This document shows positions 1 to 8,548 of a stretch of 55,905 bases of DNA, piece by piece. The translations under genes and the position numbers were made by a program. Source of the DNA: an uncultured Woeseiaceae bacterium (GTDB lineage: Bacteria > Pseudomonadota > Gammaproteobacteria > Steroidobacterales > Woeseiaceae); contig CAJQPL010000001.1 in NCBI GenBank assembly GCA_905480215.1, positions 1 to 55,905 on the forward strand. Reading direction: 5' to 3'. Under the pieces are notes generated by a model. It was given only the letters and a program-made list of their open reading frames with translations. It did no database searches and was not told the origin of the DNA. Position 1 is the first letter of the stretch; each line of letters starts with the position of its first letter.

Positions 1-875
1 GCGATGTTGAATGACAGCTCATCGGCCAATTCAATCGCAATCTGCATACTGTCCGGCGAAATTTCGGAATCGTCGCCAAAGCAGATTGATTTCCGCGCAG
101 CGTCACGCACATCTTTCCAGCCTCGAAAAGCCGCGATGAGCTGGTTGAAGAATACGCGCCGGCCATCAACCAGCGTGCGTATAGCCGGCAAAACGGCGGT
201 GGTCGTTCGCAGCGCATCGTTCTCCAGCCATTCAAATCGATAGCCAAGATTCGCAAGCCTTTCTTCGGCTTGCACCTTGCGGTCGACTCCCAGCGTCGAG
301 CGCCAGCTGCGACCCTGACCGGACTCAGGATCGTCCTGCGCCGGCATCACATTCGAATAGCGTACTCCAAGGCGTGAGCAGGCCTCGACAAACTCCGGGT
401 CGCGTTCTGCCAGTCGCTCGAGCAGTACGTCGGACCGGCAGATCGGTGTTTGTCCATCGACACGCGGTGCTTTCTCGCAAAAGAAAAACAGCCGTGACGG
501 AAACAATGGCGTTTGCGCCATTTCATGATGGAGGTATATCGAGACGTCAGGGGGCTCCTCATTCGCCGTAAACACGAGTTCGGTGCAGTTGACGCGGACG
601 GCGTTCGACAACGATTCCTCGTAGGTGAAGCTGTCGAGGGCGAAAGCGCGAATAAAGGCATCAAACTCGTTTGCGTCGTGTACCGGGAACCCCCGGAACA
701 GGACGGCGCCGTGCAATGACAAGCTCTCGATCAGACGGTGACGTTCCGTAGCGATCCAGGTGACGACATCAGACATCGTCGCAGTGGCAGTGCGCAGTCC
801 AACAACGAGCGGAAAAGGGTCGGGATGGGCTTGCTGATCGTCAACGGTCAGCAGTGCGGTTTCGAGGTTAGTCAT
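1..875 (-). CDS. TauD/TfdA-family Fe(II)/2-oxoglutarate dioxygenase, partial (C-terminus off the left edge)
   Basis: This reading frame stays open from an ATG at 873-875 to the window edge, giving 291 codons. The N-terminal half has the family's LHGAVLFRGFPV-like block (about residues 54-65) and then an H-x-E metal-binding triplet (HHE, residues 116-118), followed by a conserved SRLFFFCEKAP and GGQTP-like stretch. The distal His and the 2-oxoglutarate-binding Arg would lie beyond the edge. It starts 6 bases after the stop of the aldo/keto reductase and ends the four-gene operon that begins with the symporter at 4812. The family hydroxylates small substrates such as taurine, carnitine precursors or amino-acid-like acids using O2; the substrate cannot be read from this fragment. 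Family assignment is firm; substrate unknown. Confidence 0.85.
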   Translation of the reverse strand, partial: MTNLETALLTVDDQQAHPDPFPLVVGLRTATATMSDVVTWIATERHRLIESLSLHGAVLFRGFPVHDANEFDAFIRAFALDSFTYEESLSNAVRVNCTELVFTANEEPPDVSIYLHHEMAQTPLFPSRLFFFCEKAPRVDGQTPICRSDVLLERLAERDPEFVEACSRLGVRYSNVMPAQDDPESGQGRSWRSTLGVDRKVQAEERLANLGYRFEWLENDALRTTTAVLPAIRTLVDGRRVFFNQLIAAFRGWKDVRDAARKSICFGDDSEISPDSMQIAIELADELSFNI

Positions 876-881
876 AGTCTC

Positions 882-1856
882 TCAATCGTAAATCGGGTAA
901 AACGTGCCGAACGCCTGTTCGCAAAAGACACCGGGATCATTGAATCGACGATCCTGGTTCAGGTTCGATATCGCCGCCATTTCTTCGTTGCTTAATTCGA
1001 AATCGAACAACGCCAGGTTTTCGCGCAGGCGTTCAGGGCGGGTGGTCTTCGGAATGATCGCCGTGCCGCGTTGCACGCCCCAGCGCAATACGACCTGTGC
1101 CGGCGTCCGTTGCACACGTTTGGCGGCGGCAACGACCGGCGCTGCGGTTAGCACCGTGTCGGCCTCTGTCGCCATGTCGAGCGATACGTATGACTGTGCG
1201 CCCAACGGTGAGAATGCGGTCACCGCCACGCCGAAATCGGCAGCAAGCCGCAGCAGCGGTTCCTGCGTCAGGAACGGATGCGACTCGATCTGCAGCATCG
1301 CCGGTTTGATGGTGGAATACGCCATCAAATCAATCAGCAATCCCGATGTGTAATTGCAGACTCCGATGTGCTTCACAAGTCCCGCTTCGACCAGCTCTTC
1401 CATCGCAGCCCATGTCTCATGCAGCGGGACGGCATCAACTTCCATCGCAGGCTTCGCGGCATTTGGGTCGTAAATCCACTCCGGCGGGTAGCGGTCCTCA
1501 AAATCCACGTAGCGAAGCGCGATGGGAAAGTGAATAAAATACAGATCAAGGTAATCGAGGCCCAGGTCCGACAGCGAACGTTCGCAAGCCGGGCGCACGT
1601 GTTCAGGGCGATGATAGGTATTCCACAGCTTGGACGTGACCCACAGGTCTTCGCGGCTGCAATGGCCAGCAGAGATCGCTGCCTTGATTCCTTCCCCGGC
1701 TTCCACCTCATTACCGTAGTCGCAGGCGCTGTCAATATTACGGTAGCCAATCGAAATAGCATCCTGCACGGCACGTGCCGTAGCCTCGCGCTCTATTTTC
1801 CAGGTGCCAAGGCCGACGGCAGGCATCGCTTCATTTCCGACGGAAATAGTGGTCAT
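882..1856 (-). CDS. Aldo/keto reductase, xylose-reductase-like (AKR2-type)
   Basis: A 324-residue (alpha/beta)8 NAD(P)H-dependent reductase, the usual AKR length. The catalytic tetrad is visible as Asp42 (NIDSA), Tyr47 (DYGNE), Lys76 (TSKLW) and His109 (FIHFP). The insert YVDFEDRYPPEW after the catalytic His and the C-terminal LNQDRRFNDPG are characteristic of the D-xylose/aldose reductase branch, and IPKTTRPERLREN is the adenosine-phosphate-binding loop. The ATG at 1856 lies 17 bases past the upstream oxidoreductase stop and is preceded by AAGGGAAAG. In this operon it probably reduces a sugar or sugar-derived carbonyl made by the Gfo/Idh/MocA enzyme or imported by the symporter. The actual substrate is inference. 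Confidence 0.88.
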   Translation of the reverse strand: MTTISVGNEAMPAVGLGTWKIEREATARAVQDAISIGYRNIDSACDYGNEVEAGEGIKAAISAGHCSREDLWVTSKLWNTYHRPEHVRPACERSLSDLGLDYLDLYFIHFPIALRYVDFEDRYPPEWIYDPNAAKPAMEVDAVPLHETWAAMEELVEAGLVKHIGVCNYTSGLLIDLMAYSTIKPAMLQIESHPFLTQEPLLRLAADFGVAVTAFSPLGAQSYVSLDMATEADTVLTAAPVVAAAKRVQRTPAQVVLRWGVQRGTAIIPKTTRPERLRENLALFDFELSNEEMAAISNLNQDRRFNDPGVFCEQAFGTFYPIYD

Positions 1857-1873
1857 CGAGCTTTCCCTTTTGC

Positions 1874-3097
1874 TTATGATTCAAGTGCGTGTAACAAGTC
1901 ATTTTGTTCGATAAATGTGTCTATAACGACCGGCTGTCCTGTAGTAACGGATTCCTGCGCTGCCGCCGCGACCACTATCGACCACAGTCCCTGTAACGGC
2001 GTTGCCGCGTCTGAGGTCTTGCCGTCCAGCTGGTCTATGAATGCCTTGTGCTCGAAAAACGTTGCGCCGTGATGGCCGCTTTGTTCGATTGTCCTCGCGT
2101 AACCGACGTCCATCATCCGTGAGTTACCTTCTTCTCCCCGTTCGATGGCCACCGAGGAGCGAGACGCGTCATCTTGCAGAAAGTCGAAGCGCTCGCTAGC
2201 GACGAGTCGGCCACGGTCGCCGCATATAACCAGCTCCTCGACGAAATGTGGGCTGAACATGTTGAGTGTAAAATTGGCGCGCACGCCATTTTCATAATCG
2301 ATGACAACAAACGCATGATCGGCGATATCGGATGCCTTGCCGTCGCGTTCAAAATCCACAAAGTTCACCGCCTGTCCTGCACTTGCAAAAACGCGCGCGG
2401 GTGTTGAATCAGCAAACAGGTTCATCAAGTCAAAATAATGGCAGCATTTTTCAACCAGCGTGCCACCGGTGAACTCGGCAAACTTGTTCCATTGTTCGAC
2501 TTTGTCAAGAAACGGTGGTCGGTACTCACTCATGCTGATGGTTTTGACGTCGCCAACTGAACGACGCTCCCGCACCTCGTGTTGCGCTTCAACGTACTGC
2601 GCTTTGTAGCGGTACTGCAGGCCAACCTGGACAAACGCCGGATAATCTCGAGCGAGCTCAACAATTCGGCCCGCATCGGCAACGGTCGTCGCCATCGGCT
2701 TTTCCAGGAATATCGGCTTCCCCGATTTGGCAGCCACATCGAATACCTGGATGTGCGTATGGTTCGGCGTACATATCATCAACGCGTCAACGTCCGCATC
2801 GTTACACGCTGCGGTCAAATCCTTGTAACGTACAGGCTCGTCACCGCCTTGCCTGACAAATTCTTCGATCGCTACTGTTGCGCTTCGATCATTCTGATCG
2901 TATACGCCGTGCACGGTGGCACAGCCAAGCAAACGGGCGACCCGCATGTGCTCCTGACCGATCGTGCCCGTGCCAATAATCGCCAGTCGATAGCGCGGTT
3001 CACATTGATCGTAAAGGTAACGATCCGCTGCGCCGATATGGCGCTGCCCGGGGGACTCTTCAAAAAAGCGCAGTCGTGGTTTCTCGTGGTTTGTCAT
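1874..3097 (-). CDS. Gfo/Idh/MocA-family oxidoreductase
   Basis: An NAD(P)-dependent sugar or cyclitol dehydrogenase of about 407 residues. The Rossmann glycine motif is IIGTGTIGQEH near the N-terminus, and the family signature FLEKPMA with the EKP catalytic lysine follows after CTPNHTHIQV. The frame is open to 3148, but the ATG at 3097 is preferred: it has an AAGGA site 5-9 bases upstream that overlaps the stop of the symporter gene, and the homologous region begins after it. About 40 extra residues precede the Rossmann fold, longer than in many relatives. Its place between a sodium symporter and an aldo/keto reductase suggests redox interconversion of an imported sugar or inositol. Confidence 0.87.
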   Translation of the reverse strand: MTNHEKPRLRFFEESPGQRHIGAADRYLYDQCEPRYRLAIIGTGTIGQEHMRVARLLGCATVHGVYDQNDRSATVAIEEFVRQGGDEPVRYKDLTAACNDADVDALMICTPNHTHIQVFDVAAKSGKPIFLEKPMATTVADAGRIVELARDYPAFVQVGLQYRYKAQYVEAQHEVRERRSVGDVKTISMSEYRPPFLDKVEQWNKFAEFTGGTLVEKCCHYFDLMNLFADSTPARVFASAGQAVNFVDFERDGKASDIADHAFVVIDYENGVRANFTLNMFSPHFVEELVICGDRGRLVASERFDFLQDDASRSSVAIERGEEGNSRMMDVGYARTIEQSGHHGATFFEHKAFIDQLDGKTSDAATPLQGLWSIVVAAAAQESVTTGQPVVIDTFIEQNDLLHALES

Positions 3098-3105
3098 TGT
3101 TGTCC

Positions 3106-4812
3106 TTACGAATATACGGTCGGCGGGCGACGGCGTGATAGCCACCATCCTGCGACATTAAGCCCCAGCAACCCAACGACAAGCAGCCAAAACAGGTTGG
3201 TTACGCCGCCGACCAGTCCGATCGGTGAGAACAGTAAATACAGGAAAATGACTGCCGACAACAAACTGAATGCGACCGGAAACGCAAACCGCCACGGTGT
3301 CAGATCGACCAGGTCGCGACGCACGTACTGCCAGGCTTCAGGCCGCGGCCGAATTGCGCCGATGGCCAGCATGATAGCAACTTCGATTACAAACAGGATC
3401 GCATACAGGTGCAGGAAGTGAATGGTAATGATGTCGTCAAAGACGAACTTCGCCAAACCGTAGGCGAGGACGTGAAATACAATGACTACTTTGGCGCCGA
3501 GTGCGGGAACGCGCTTCGTAAACAGGCCGACGATGACAATAACGACAACCGGGATATTGTAGAAGCCGGTAAAGATCCGAATGATCTGCCACAGGCCGTC
3601 CGGGGCATATTGCAACAGGGGCGCAACGACGAACGAGAATAAGGCAATAACGACACTTGCGATCTTCGCCACCTTGATCATTTGCCGATCATCAGGCGGC
3701 GTTTTCTTCATCGGGGCATAAATATCGAGACAGAACAGTGTCGCCGCGCTGTTCAAAAGGGAATTAAATGAACTGAACACGGCGCCGAGCAACACGGCAA
3801 GGAAGAATCCGCCGAGGTACGCCGGCAGTAAATCGCTGATCAGTTTCGGGTAGGCCTGGTCGATGGATGAAAGACCTTCACCGTACAGGTGAAATGCGAT
3901 GACGCCGGGGATCATCATCATGAACGGCACCATCACCTTGAAGAAACCCGAAAACAGGACGCCCTTCTGGCCTTCGGCAAGATTTTTCGCACCGAGCGTG
4001 CGCTGTATCACGTATTGATTCGTGCACCAGTAAAACAGGTTCGCGAACACCATGCCCGTAAAAATGGTCCCGAATGGTGTCGGATCTTCAGGCCCGCCGA
4101 TCGCATTGAGTTTGTGCGTATGGTCACTCGTGATAATCGACAGTCCCTGCGACACGCTGCCATCGCCAAGCGCGGCAAGCCCGATGACCGGGACAATTAC
4201 ACCAATGATTAGTAGTCCAACGCCGTTTAGCGTATCGGAAACGGCAACAGCCTTGAGGCCGCCAAATATGGCGTACATCGCCCCGATGCAGCCAATAGCG
4301 ACAATCGTGATCCACAGCCCCTCGCTGTAACTAACGTGCAGCAGGCTTGGCACATCAAATAACAGCAGCACGGCAATCGACCCCGAATACAGCACCGACG
4401 GAATGGTGACGAGCCCGTATCCAACCATGAACAGCAGTACCGACATTCGCCGTACGTCATCGTCGAATCGACTATTCAGGAACTCAGGCAGCGTGGTGAA
4501 CGCACCTGCCAGGTAGCGTGGCAGAAATATCAGCGCCATGCAGATCGTGGCAAAAGCGGCCGTGACCTCCCACGCCATACTGCTGAGATTAAAACCATAA
4601 GCCGAACCATTAAGGCCAATGAGTTGTTCCGCTGACAGATTCGTCAGCAGCATTGACCCGGCGATAAACACGCCGGTTAAACCTCGGCCCGCGAGGAAAT
4701 AGCCGTCGCGTGTATCGACTGCCCCTTTCGTCTTTTGATACGAGACCCACGCAACGATCGCCATGAAAAAGACACAGCTGGCAAGCGTGGTAAACAAGTT
4801 GTTCGCGACCAT
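3106..4812 (-). CDS. Sodium:solute symporter (SSS family, SglT-like)
   Basis: A 568-residue, strongly hydrophobic protein with roughly 14 predicted membrane segments in an SSS arrangement. It has an early unwound segment (GSMLLTNLSAEQLIGLNGSAYG) that resembles the substrate/Na+ site of sugar symporters such as vSGLT, then FWCTNQ-like YWCTNQYVIQR and a long C-terminal set of helices. It is the first gene of the minus-strand operon, followed after 8 bases by the Gfo/Idh/MocA dehydrogenase, and so is likely the uptake system for that pathway's substrate. A sugar or cyclitol is the most likely cargo from family and context. The start ATG at 4812 opens into a 269-base intergenic region shared with the divergent RCC1-repeat gene. 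Confidence 0.88.
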   Translation of the reverse strand: MVANNLFTTLASCVFFMAIVAWVSYQKTKGAVDTRDGYFLAGRGLTGVFIAGSMLLTNLSAEQLIGLNGSAYGFNLSSMAWEVTAAFATICMALIFLPRYLAGAFTTLPEFLNSRFDDDVRRMSVLLFMVGYGLVTIPSVLYSGSIAVLLLFDVPSLLHVSYSEGLWITIVAIGCIGAMYAIFGGLKAVAVSDTLNGVGLLIIGVIVPVIGLAALGDGSVSQGLSIITSDHTHKLNAIGGPEDPTPFGTIFTGMVFANLFYWCTNQYVIQRTLGAKNLAEGQKGVLFSGFFKVMVPFMMMIPGVIAFHLYGEGLSSIDQAYPKLISDLLPAYLGGFFLAVLLGAVFSSFNSLLNSAATLFCLDIYAPMKKTPPDDRQMIKVAKIASVVIALFSFVVAPLLQYAPDGLWQIIRIFTGFYNIPVVVIVIVGLFTKRVPALGAKVVIVFHVLAYGLAKFVFDDIITIHFLHLYAILFVIEVAIMLAIGAIRPRPEAWQYVRRDLVDLTPWRFAFPVAFSLLSAVIFLYLLFSPIGLVGGVTNLFWLLVVGLLGLNVAGWWLSRRRPPTVYS

Positions 4813-5002
4813 AGATTCTCTCGGCTATTCGACCGCAAACTACTAGATGGACAACCGCTAAGGCAAATCGCGAAATTTCATGCGAACGGCTTACCTGCAA
4901 AAAGATTCTTTGATTAGGAGACGATCATCGCGCCAATTGGGGTTTGAAGAACTTGGCAGCAAGCAGGGATTGACTCGACCACGTCATAAGTAGGTGGTAT
5001 AA

Positions 5003-5019
5003 CATCCATTAATTGGATG
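5003..5019. promoter_or_regulatory. Near-palindromic dyad upstream of the RCC1-repeat gene
   Basis: CATCCA-TTAAT-TGGATG, a 17-base imperfect palindrome (6-base arms) in the 269-base divergent region between the symporter gene and the RCC1-repeat gene. It sits 63-79 bases upstream of the RCC1 start, just where base composition turns AT-rich. It could be an operator for either direction; no cognate regulator is encoded nearby. No other feature could be identified between 4813 and 5081. Confidence 0.35.
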
Positions 5020-5081
5020 GATGAAAATCACATAAAGTTTCAGTCATCATCATTAAAATCAAAACACAGAAACCGACAATT

Positions 5082-6239
5082 ATGAACACTACACTTAGCA
5101 AAAGTTACTTATTCTTAGCCTTATCGTTAGTACTAGTCATTGCTTCTGTACCAGCTTATTCAGAAACTTTAGCCGCCGGTGAAGATCACACGTGCGTACT
5201 GAAATCAAATGGAGCGGCTTATTGTTGGGGAGACAATTCAGTCGGTCAGTTGGGAGACGGTTCTACTGAGTCCAGTATGACTCCCGTTGCCGTTTCTGGA
5301 GATCTTCGATTTAAGTCAATTAGTGTTGATTGGGATCATACCTGTGGTGTTACGGATGACAATGACGCTTATTGCTGGGGGCGAGGTCGATATGGAAGAC
5401 TCGGAAATGATTCTTCTGAAAACAGCATGATTCCAGTTGCTGTATCGGGTGGCTTGTCTTTTGAATCAGTCAATTCTGGCTTCGCTCATACGTGTGGAAT
5501 AACTACCGATGGAGACGCTTTCTGCTGGGGAAGAAACGAAGATGGAATTCTTGGAAATAATTCAATGCAGGGCTCACTGGTACCTGTTCCTGTTTCCGGC
5601 GGACTAAGCTTTGGCTCAATAAATGCCGGATCAGCAACAACATGTGGCATAACAAAAAGTGGCGATGCATATTGCTGGGGAGCAAGTGATTTTGGCAGTT
5701 TATTAGGACAGGGTAGCGATCTTGACGGAAAAATCGCTCCAGGGCTTGTGGCAGGTGAGCTTAGCTTTAAACCAAACTCGATAAGTGTTGGCCTTGATCA
5801 TGTTTGTGCAATAAGTACGGCCGATGAAGCTGTCTGTTGGGGACGCGGTAGATACGGCAAATTAGGTATTGGTTCTGCAGATGCTATAGGAGTTATTGAA
5901 AATTTGCGGATACCAAGAAAAGTAAAAGGGAATGTATCTTTTGCTTTGATTACTACCGGGATCTTTCAAACCTGTGCAATTGCAACTGATGGTAAGGCGT
6001 ATTGTTGGGGAAGAAATGCATCAGGGCAATTGGGCGATGATTCAACAACAATGCGAGTCGAACCCGTAGCTGTATCAGCTAATTTAGAATTTAGAGAACT
6101 ATCTATTGGCAAAGATCATACGTGTGGAATTTCTTCAGATGATGAAGTTTACTGTTGGGGGAATGGCAACGCAGGTAAACTTGGAACACGTTCATCTGAT
6201 AATCAACTGACTCCTACTAAAGCTAGATTTAAATTATGA
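5082..6239 (+). CDS. Secreted RCC1-repeat beta-propeller protein
   Basis: A 385-residue protein with a Sec signal peptide (hydrophobic segment about residues 8-25, likely cleavage after PAYS). Seven tandem repeats of about 50 residues follow, each of the form HTC-(10-11)-YCWG-N-x-GxLG, the RCC1/BNR-like seven-bladed propeller pattern. Every repeat carries a Cys near its start and another in the YCWG motif, so disulfides within blades are plausible for an exported protein. Bacterial RCC1 proteins have no single function; binding of protein or polysaccharide is the common guess. The gene is clearly richer in A+T than the neighbouring operons, has no Shine-Dalgarno site before its ATG, and its TGA overlaps the ATG of the next gene. 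Function unknown. Confidence 0.85.
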   Translation: MNTTLSKSYLFLALSLVLVIASVPAYSETLAAGEDHTCVLKSNGAAYCWGDNSVGQLGDGSTESSMTPVAVSGDLRFKSISVDWDHTCGVTDDNDAYCWGRGRYGRLGNDSSENSMIPVAVSGGLSFESVNSGFAHTCGITTDGDAFCWGRNEDGILGNNSMQGSLVPVPVSGGLSFGSINAGSATTCGITKSGDAYCWGASDFGSLLGQGSDLDGKIAPGLVAGELSFKPNSISVGLDHVCAISTADEAVCWGRGRYGKLGIGSADAIGVIENLRIPRKVKGNVSFALITTGIFQTCAIATDGKAYCWGRNASGQLGDDSTTMRVEPVAVSANLEFRELSIGKDHTCGISSDDEVYCWGNGNAGKLGTRSSDNQLTPTKARFKL

Positions 6240-7009
6240 TGATTCAAAAACAATTAATGGTTATTCTGGCTGGACTATTTCTAATAGTTAGTGCCAATTC
6301 ACATGCACAACGCTTGCAGCAGAATCAGGAACAGTTCCAGGTTCTTTTGTTTACGAAATCTCTGGACTATCAGCACCTTTCAGTTCCGAGTGGCGTGCAG
6401 ATGTTCAAAGAGTTAAGCCAGGATAATCACTTTGGCCTCACCTGGACTGAACAATCTGACTTCTTTGACAATCAAGAACAACTGAATAGTATGCATGTAA
6501 TCGTATTTATGAATACATCCGGAAATATTCTAAATGATAATCAAAGAAAGGCGCTTCAAGAATACATACATCAAGGTGGAAACTTTGTAGCGATACACTC
6601 AGCTTCTTTCACAATGATGGAGTGGCCATGGTATGTAAAACTAGTTGGTGGTGTGTGGAACCGTCATCCAAATCCAGGCATTTCGACGGCATTTGTTAAT
6701 AATGAAAAACCGGATCATCCAGCAACCGCCCATATACCGAAGAAATGGTTAGTTACTGAAGAGTGGTACAACTACTTAGAGCTGTCAGATAATATTGAAG
6801 TTGCTTTGACTATTGATGAAACCACTTATATCGGTGGGAAAATGCCGGACTACCATCCAATAGCTTGGTATCAGGAAGATTTTGAAGGTGGAAGATCCTT
6901 TCATACAGGCTTGGGACATCCGGAAGGAATTTATGATAACCCTTGGTATAGACAACATATTTTGGGTGCGGTGTGGTGGGCTGCAACTGGCGGCAAAGCT
7001 TTCGAATAG
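6236..7009 (+). CDS. Exported ThuA-domain protein (trehalose-utilization-like)
   Basis: A 257-residue protein with a Sec signal peptide ending near NSHAQ (about residue 24), then a ThuA domain. Family landmarks are VLLFTKSLDYQHLSVPSG, the mid-domain YIHQGGNFVAIHSAS, WNRHP, and the C-terminal RSFHTGLGHPEGIYD followed by HILGAVWWAATGG. ThuA proteins have a flavodoxin/class-I glutamine-amidotransferase-like fold and recur in sugar-utilization clusters; their chemistry is not settled. It is translationally coupled to the RCC1 gene (ATGA overlap) and shares its AT-rich codon use, so the two probably travelled together. Known ThuA homologues are either cytoplasmic or, as here, exported. Confidence 0.85.
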   Translation: MMIQKQLMVILAGLFLIVSANSHAQRLQQNQEQFQVLLFTKSLDYQHLSVPSGVQMFKELSQDNHFGLTWTEQSDFFDNQEQLNSMHVIVFMNTSGNILNDNQRKALQEYIHQGGNFVAIHSASFTMMEWPWYVKLVGGVWNRHPNPGISTAFVNNEKPDHPATAHIPKKWLVTEEWYNYLELSDNIEVALTIDETTYIGGKMPDYHPIAWYQEDFEGGRSFHTGLGHPEGIYDNPWYRQHILGAVWWAATGGKAFE

Positions 7010-7042
7010 TTAAAGCAGTATCTACTCAATCAGCCAAAATAT

Positions 7043-7062
7043 GACCGTCGGGCGCGACGGTC
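7043..7062. terminator. Hairpin between convergent ThuA and amidase genes
   Basis: Perfect 8-bp stem (GACCGTCG / CGACGGTC) with a GGCG loop, lying between the ends of the two convergent genes. Read on the minus strand it is followed by ATATTTT, so it best fits a terminator for the amidase transcript, and it may act in both directions. Confidence 0.55.
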
Positions 7063-7068
7063 GGCTGC

Positions 7069-8493
7069 CTAAACAGGCGGCGGGATAAACGGCTCCGACC
7101 AGGTTTTTTCCATAGCCGCTGCGATCCGAAATACAGCGATATCGTCAAATGCTTTGGAAATGATGTGCAAGCCTGTTGGTACGCCGTTATCGCCAATACC
7201 CGAGGGTACCGATATCGACGGGCAGCGTCCCATCATGTTGAAGATGTGGCAGGTCGACATTCTCAGGTCAAACTCCTGAACCTTGCCGTTAACGACGTGG
7301 TCCTCGAGCGCCGGGTTGAATCCGGCAGTCAGCTTGTTGGTCATCACTGTCGGGCAAACAAGAGCGTCGAACTCGGTCATTAGTCTGCCGAATTTGGCAT
7401 ACATCTTTGACTCGACGATCGCACCTTCGTAGAAAGCGTTCTTGTTGTTGAGGCGTGCCATAGCGTCTTTCATCAATTTCACATTGTAGTCACACATCTG
7501 GTCGCCATGTTCCTCGAGCTTGCCAGCTATGGATGCGCAAAAGAACGGGTCCATGTGAGCGTTGTAGGCTTGTTCAATACCGTCGGGGAAATTCAAATTT
7601 ACTTCGACAACTTCGGCACCCAGACTCCGCAAACGTTCCACAGCATCTTGCGTATTGCGGACAATGTCATCGTCGATATCGAGGTAGTCAAAATCCATTG
7701 TGAACGCGATGCGCTTACCCTTCAGATCCCCCTCAAAGCTCAGTGGGATTTCGATCTTCGGCAAGGTCGACGCAGCGTCTTCAGGGTGCGAACCACTCAT
7801 CACGTTTTGCATCAACGCCGTATCCGCAACTGTTCGCGCCATTGGCCCATTAGCGCAATACGATTCGAGGTTAAACGGTTCCAGAGTTTCGGGTACGCGT
7901 CCATAGGGTGGCTTGAAGCCCACGAGTCCGCATTGCGATGCAGGAAACCGAATTGAACCGCCAATATCCGAACCGGTCGCCAGCGTTGCGGTGCCAGCCG
8001 CCAATGCTGCGGCCGATCCACCCGAAGACCCGCCGGGCGTAACGTCCGTATTCCAGGGGTTGCGTGTAACGCCGAACAGGCGAGACTGAGTATTGAACAA
8101 CGTGCAAAACTCCGGGCAGGTCGTGCGGGCGTGAAAAATCGCCCCGGCCTCGCGCAAGCGCGCGACCAACACGGCATCTTTCTCGCCCATGCGGTGCTCA
8201 TACAGCAACGACCCTTCGGTGACTGGCTGCCCTTTCACTTCGACTTCATCTTTCATGCCCAGAGGCAGGCCATCAAGTACGCCCATTGGCTCGCCCTTGG
8301 CATACCGCGCTTCTGCCGCTCTGGCCTCGTCCATGGCCTGTTCAAAAAAAGTGTGGCTGAACGCATTGATGTGCGGTTCCCAGATTTCACTTTGTTCGAT
8401 TACGGCTTGCATTAAATCGACCGGTGATAACTCACGGCTATGAAATTTCTGCAGTGCATCGGTGGCGGATATGTAATGAAGTGCGTCGCTCAT
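7069..8493 (-). CDS. Amidase-signature family amidase
   Basis: A 474-residue hydrolase of normal family length. The amidase-signature triad is visible: Lys81 (GLPLGMKDE), the cis-Ser in the GGSSGGS loop (about 154-160) and the nucleophile Ser180 in GSDIGGSIRFPA. These enzymes hydrolyse linear amide bonds (aliphatic or aryl amides, Glu-tRNA amide, amino-acid amides). There is no GatB/GatC partner, so a tRNA role is unlikely. It diverges from a peptide-type ABC transporter only 55 bases away, so the transporter could supply an amide or amidated peptide for it. No signal peptide, hence cytoplasmic. Substrate unknown. Confidence 0.9.
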   Translation of the reverse strand: MSDALHYISATDALQKFHSRELSPVDLMQAVIEQSEIWEPHINAFSHTFFEQAMDEARAAEARYAKGEPMGVLDGLPLGMKDEVEVKGQPVTEGSLLYEHRMGEKDAVLVARLREAGAIFHARTTCPEFCTLFNTQSRLFGVTRNPWNTDVTPGGSSGGSAAALAAGTATLATGSDIGGSIRFPASQCGLVGFKPPYGRVPETLEPFNLESYCANGPMARTVADTALMQNVMSGSHPEDAASTLPKIEIPLSFEGDLKGKRIAFTMDFDYLDIDDDIVRNTQDAVERLRSLGAEVVEVNLNFPDGIEQAYNAHMDPFFCASIAGKLEEHGDQMCDYNVKLMKDAMARLNNKNAFYEGAIVESKMYAKFGRLMTEFDALVCPTVMTNKLTAGFNPALEDHVVNGKVQEFDLRMSTCHIFNMMGRCPSISVPSGIGDNGVPTGLHIISKAFDDIAVFRIAAAMEKTWSEPFIPPPV

Positions 8494-8548
8494 ATTATGC
8501 TTCTCAGGTGTCTCTGTACGGGGGCCGTCAGGCCGTTATACTCAGGCG

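Noticed and set aside
1278-2072. Plus-strand 264-codon open frame opposite the aldo/keto reductase
   Set aside because: It lies antisense to a well-supported reductase with all catalytic residues, and its translation shows no recognisable domain.
2579-3421. Plus-strand 280-codon open frame
   Set aside because: Antisense to the Gfo/Idh/MocA gene and the end of the symporter gene; Arg/Ser-rich shadow translation with no known motif.
6236-7009. ThuA and RCC1 genes as part of the peptide ABC operon
   Set aside because: They are on the other side of a convergent amidase gene and a terminator hairpin, and differ in base composition.
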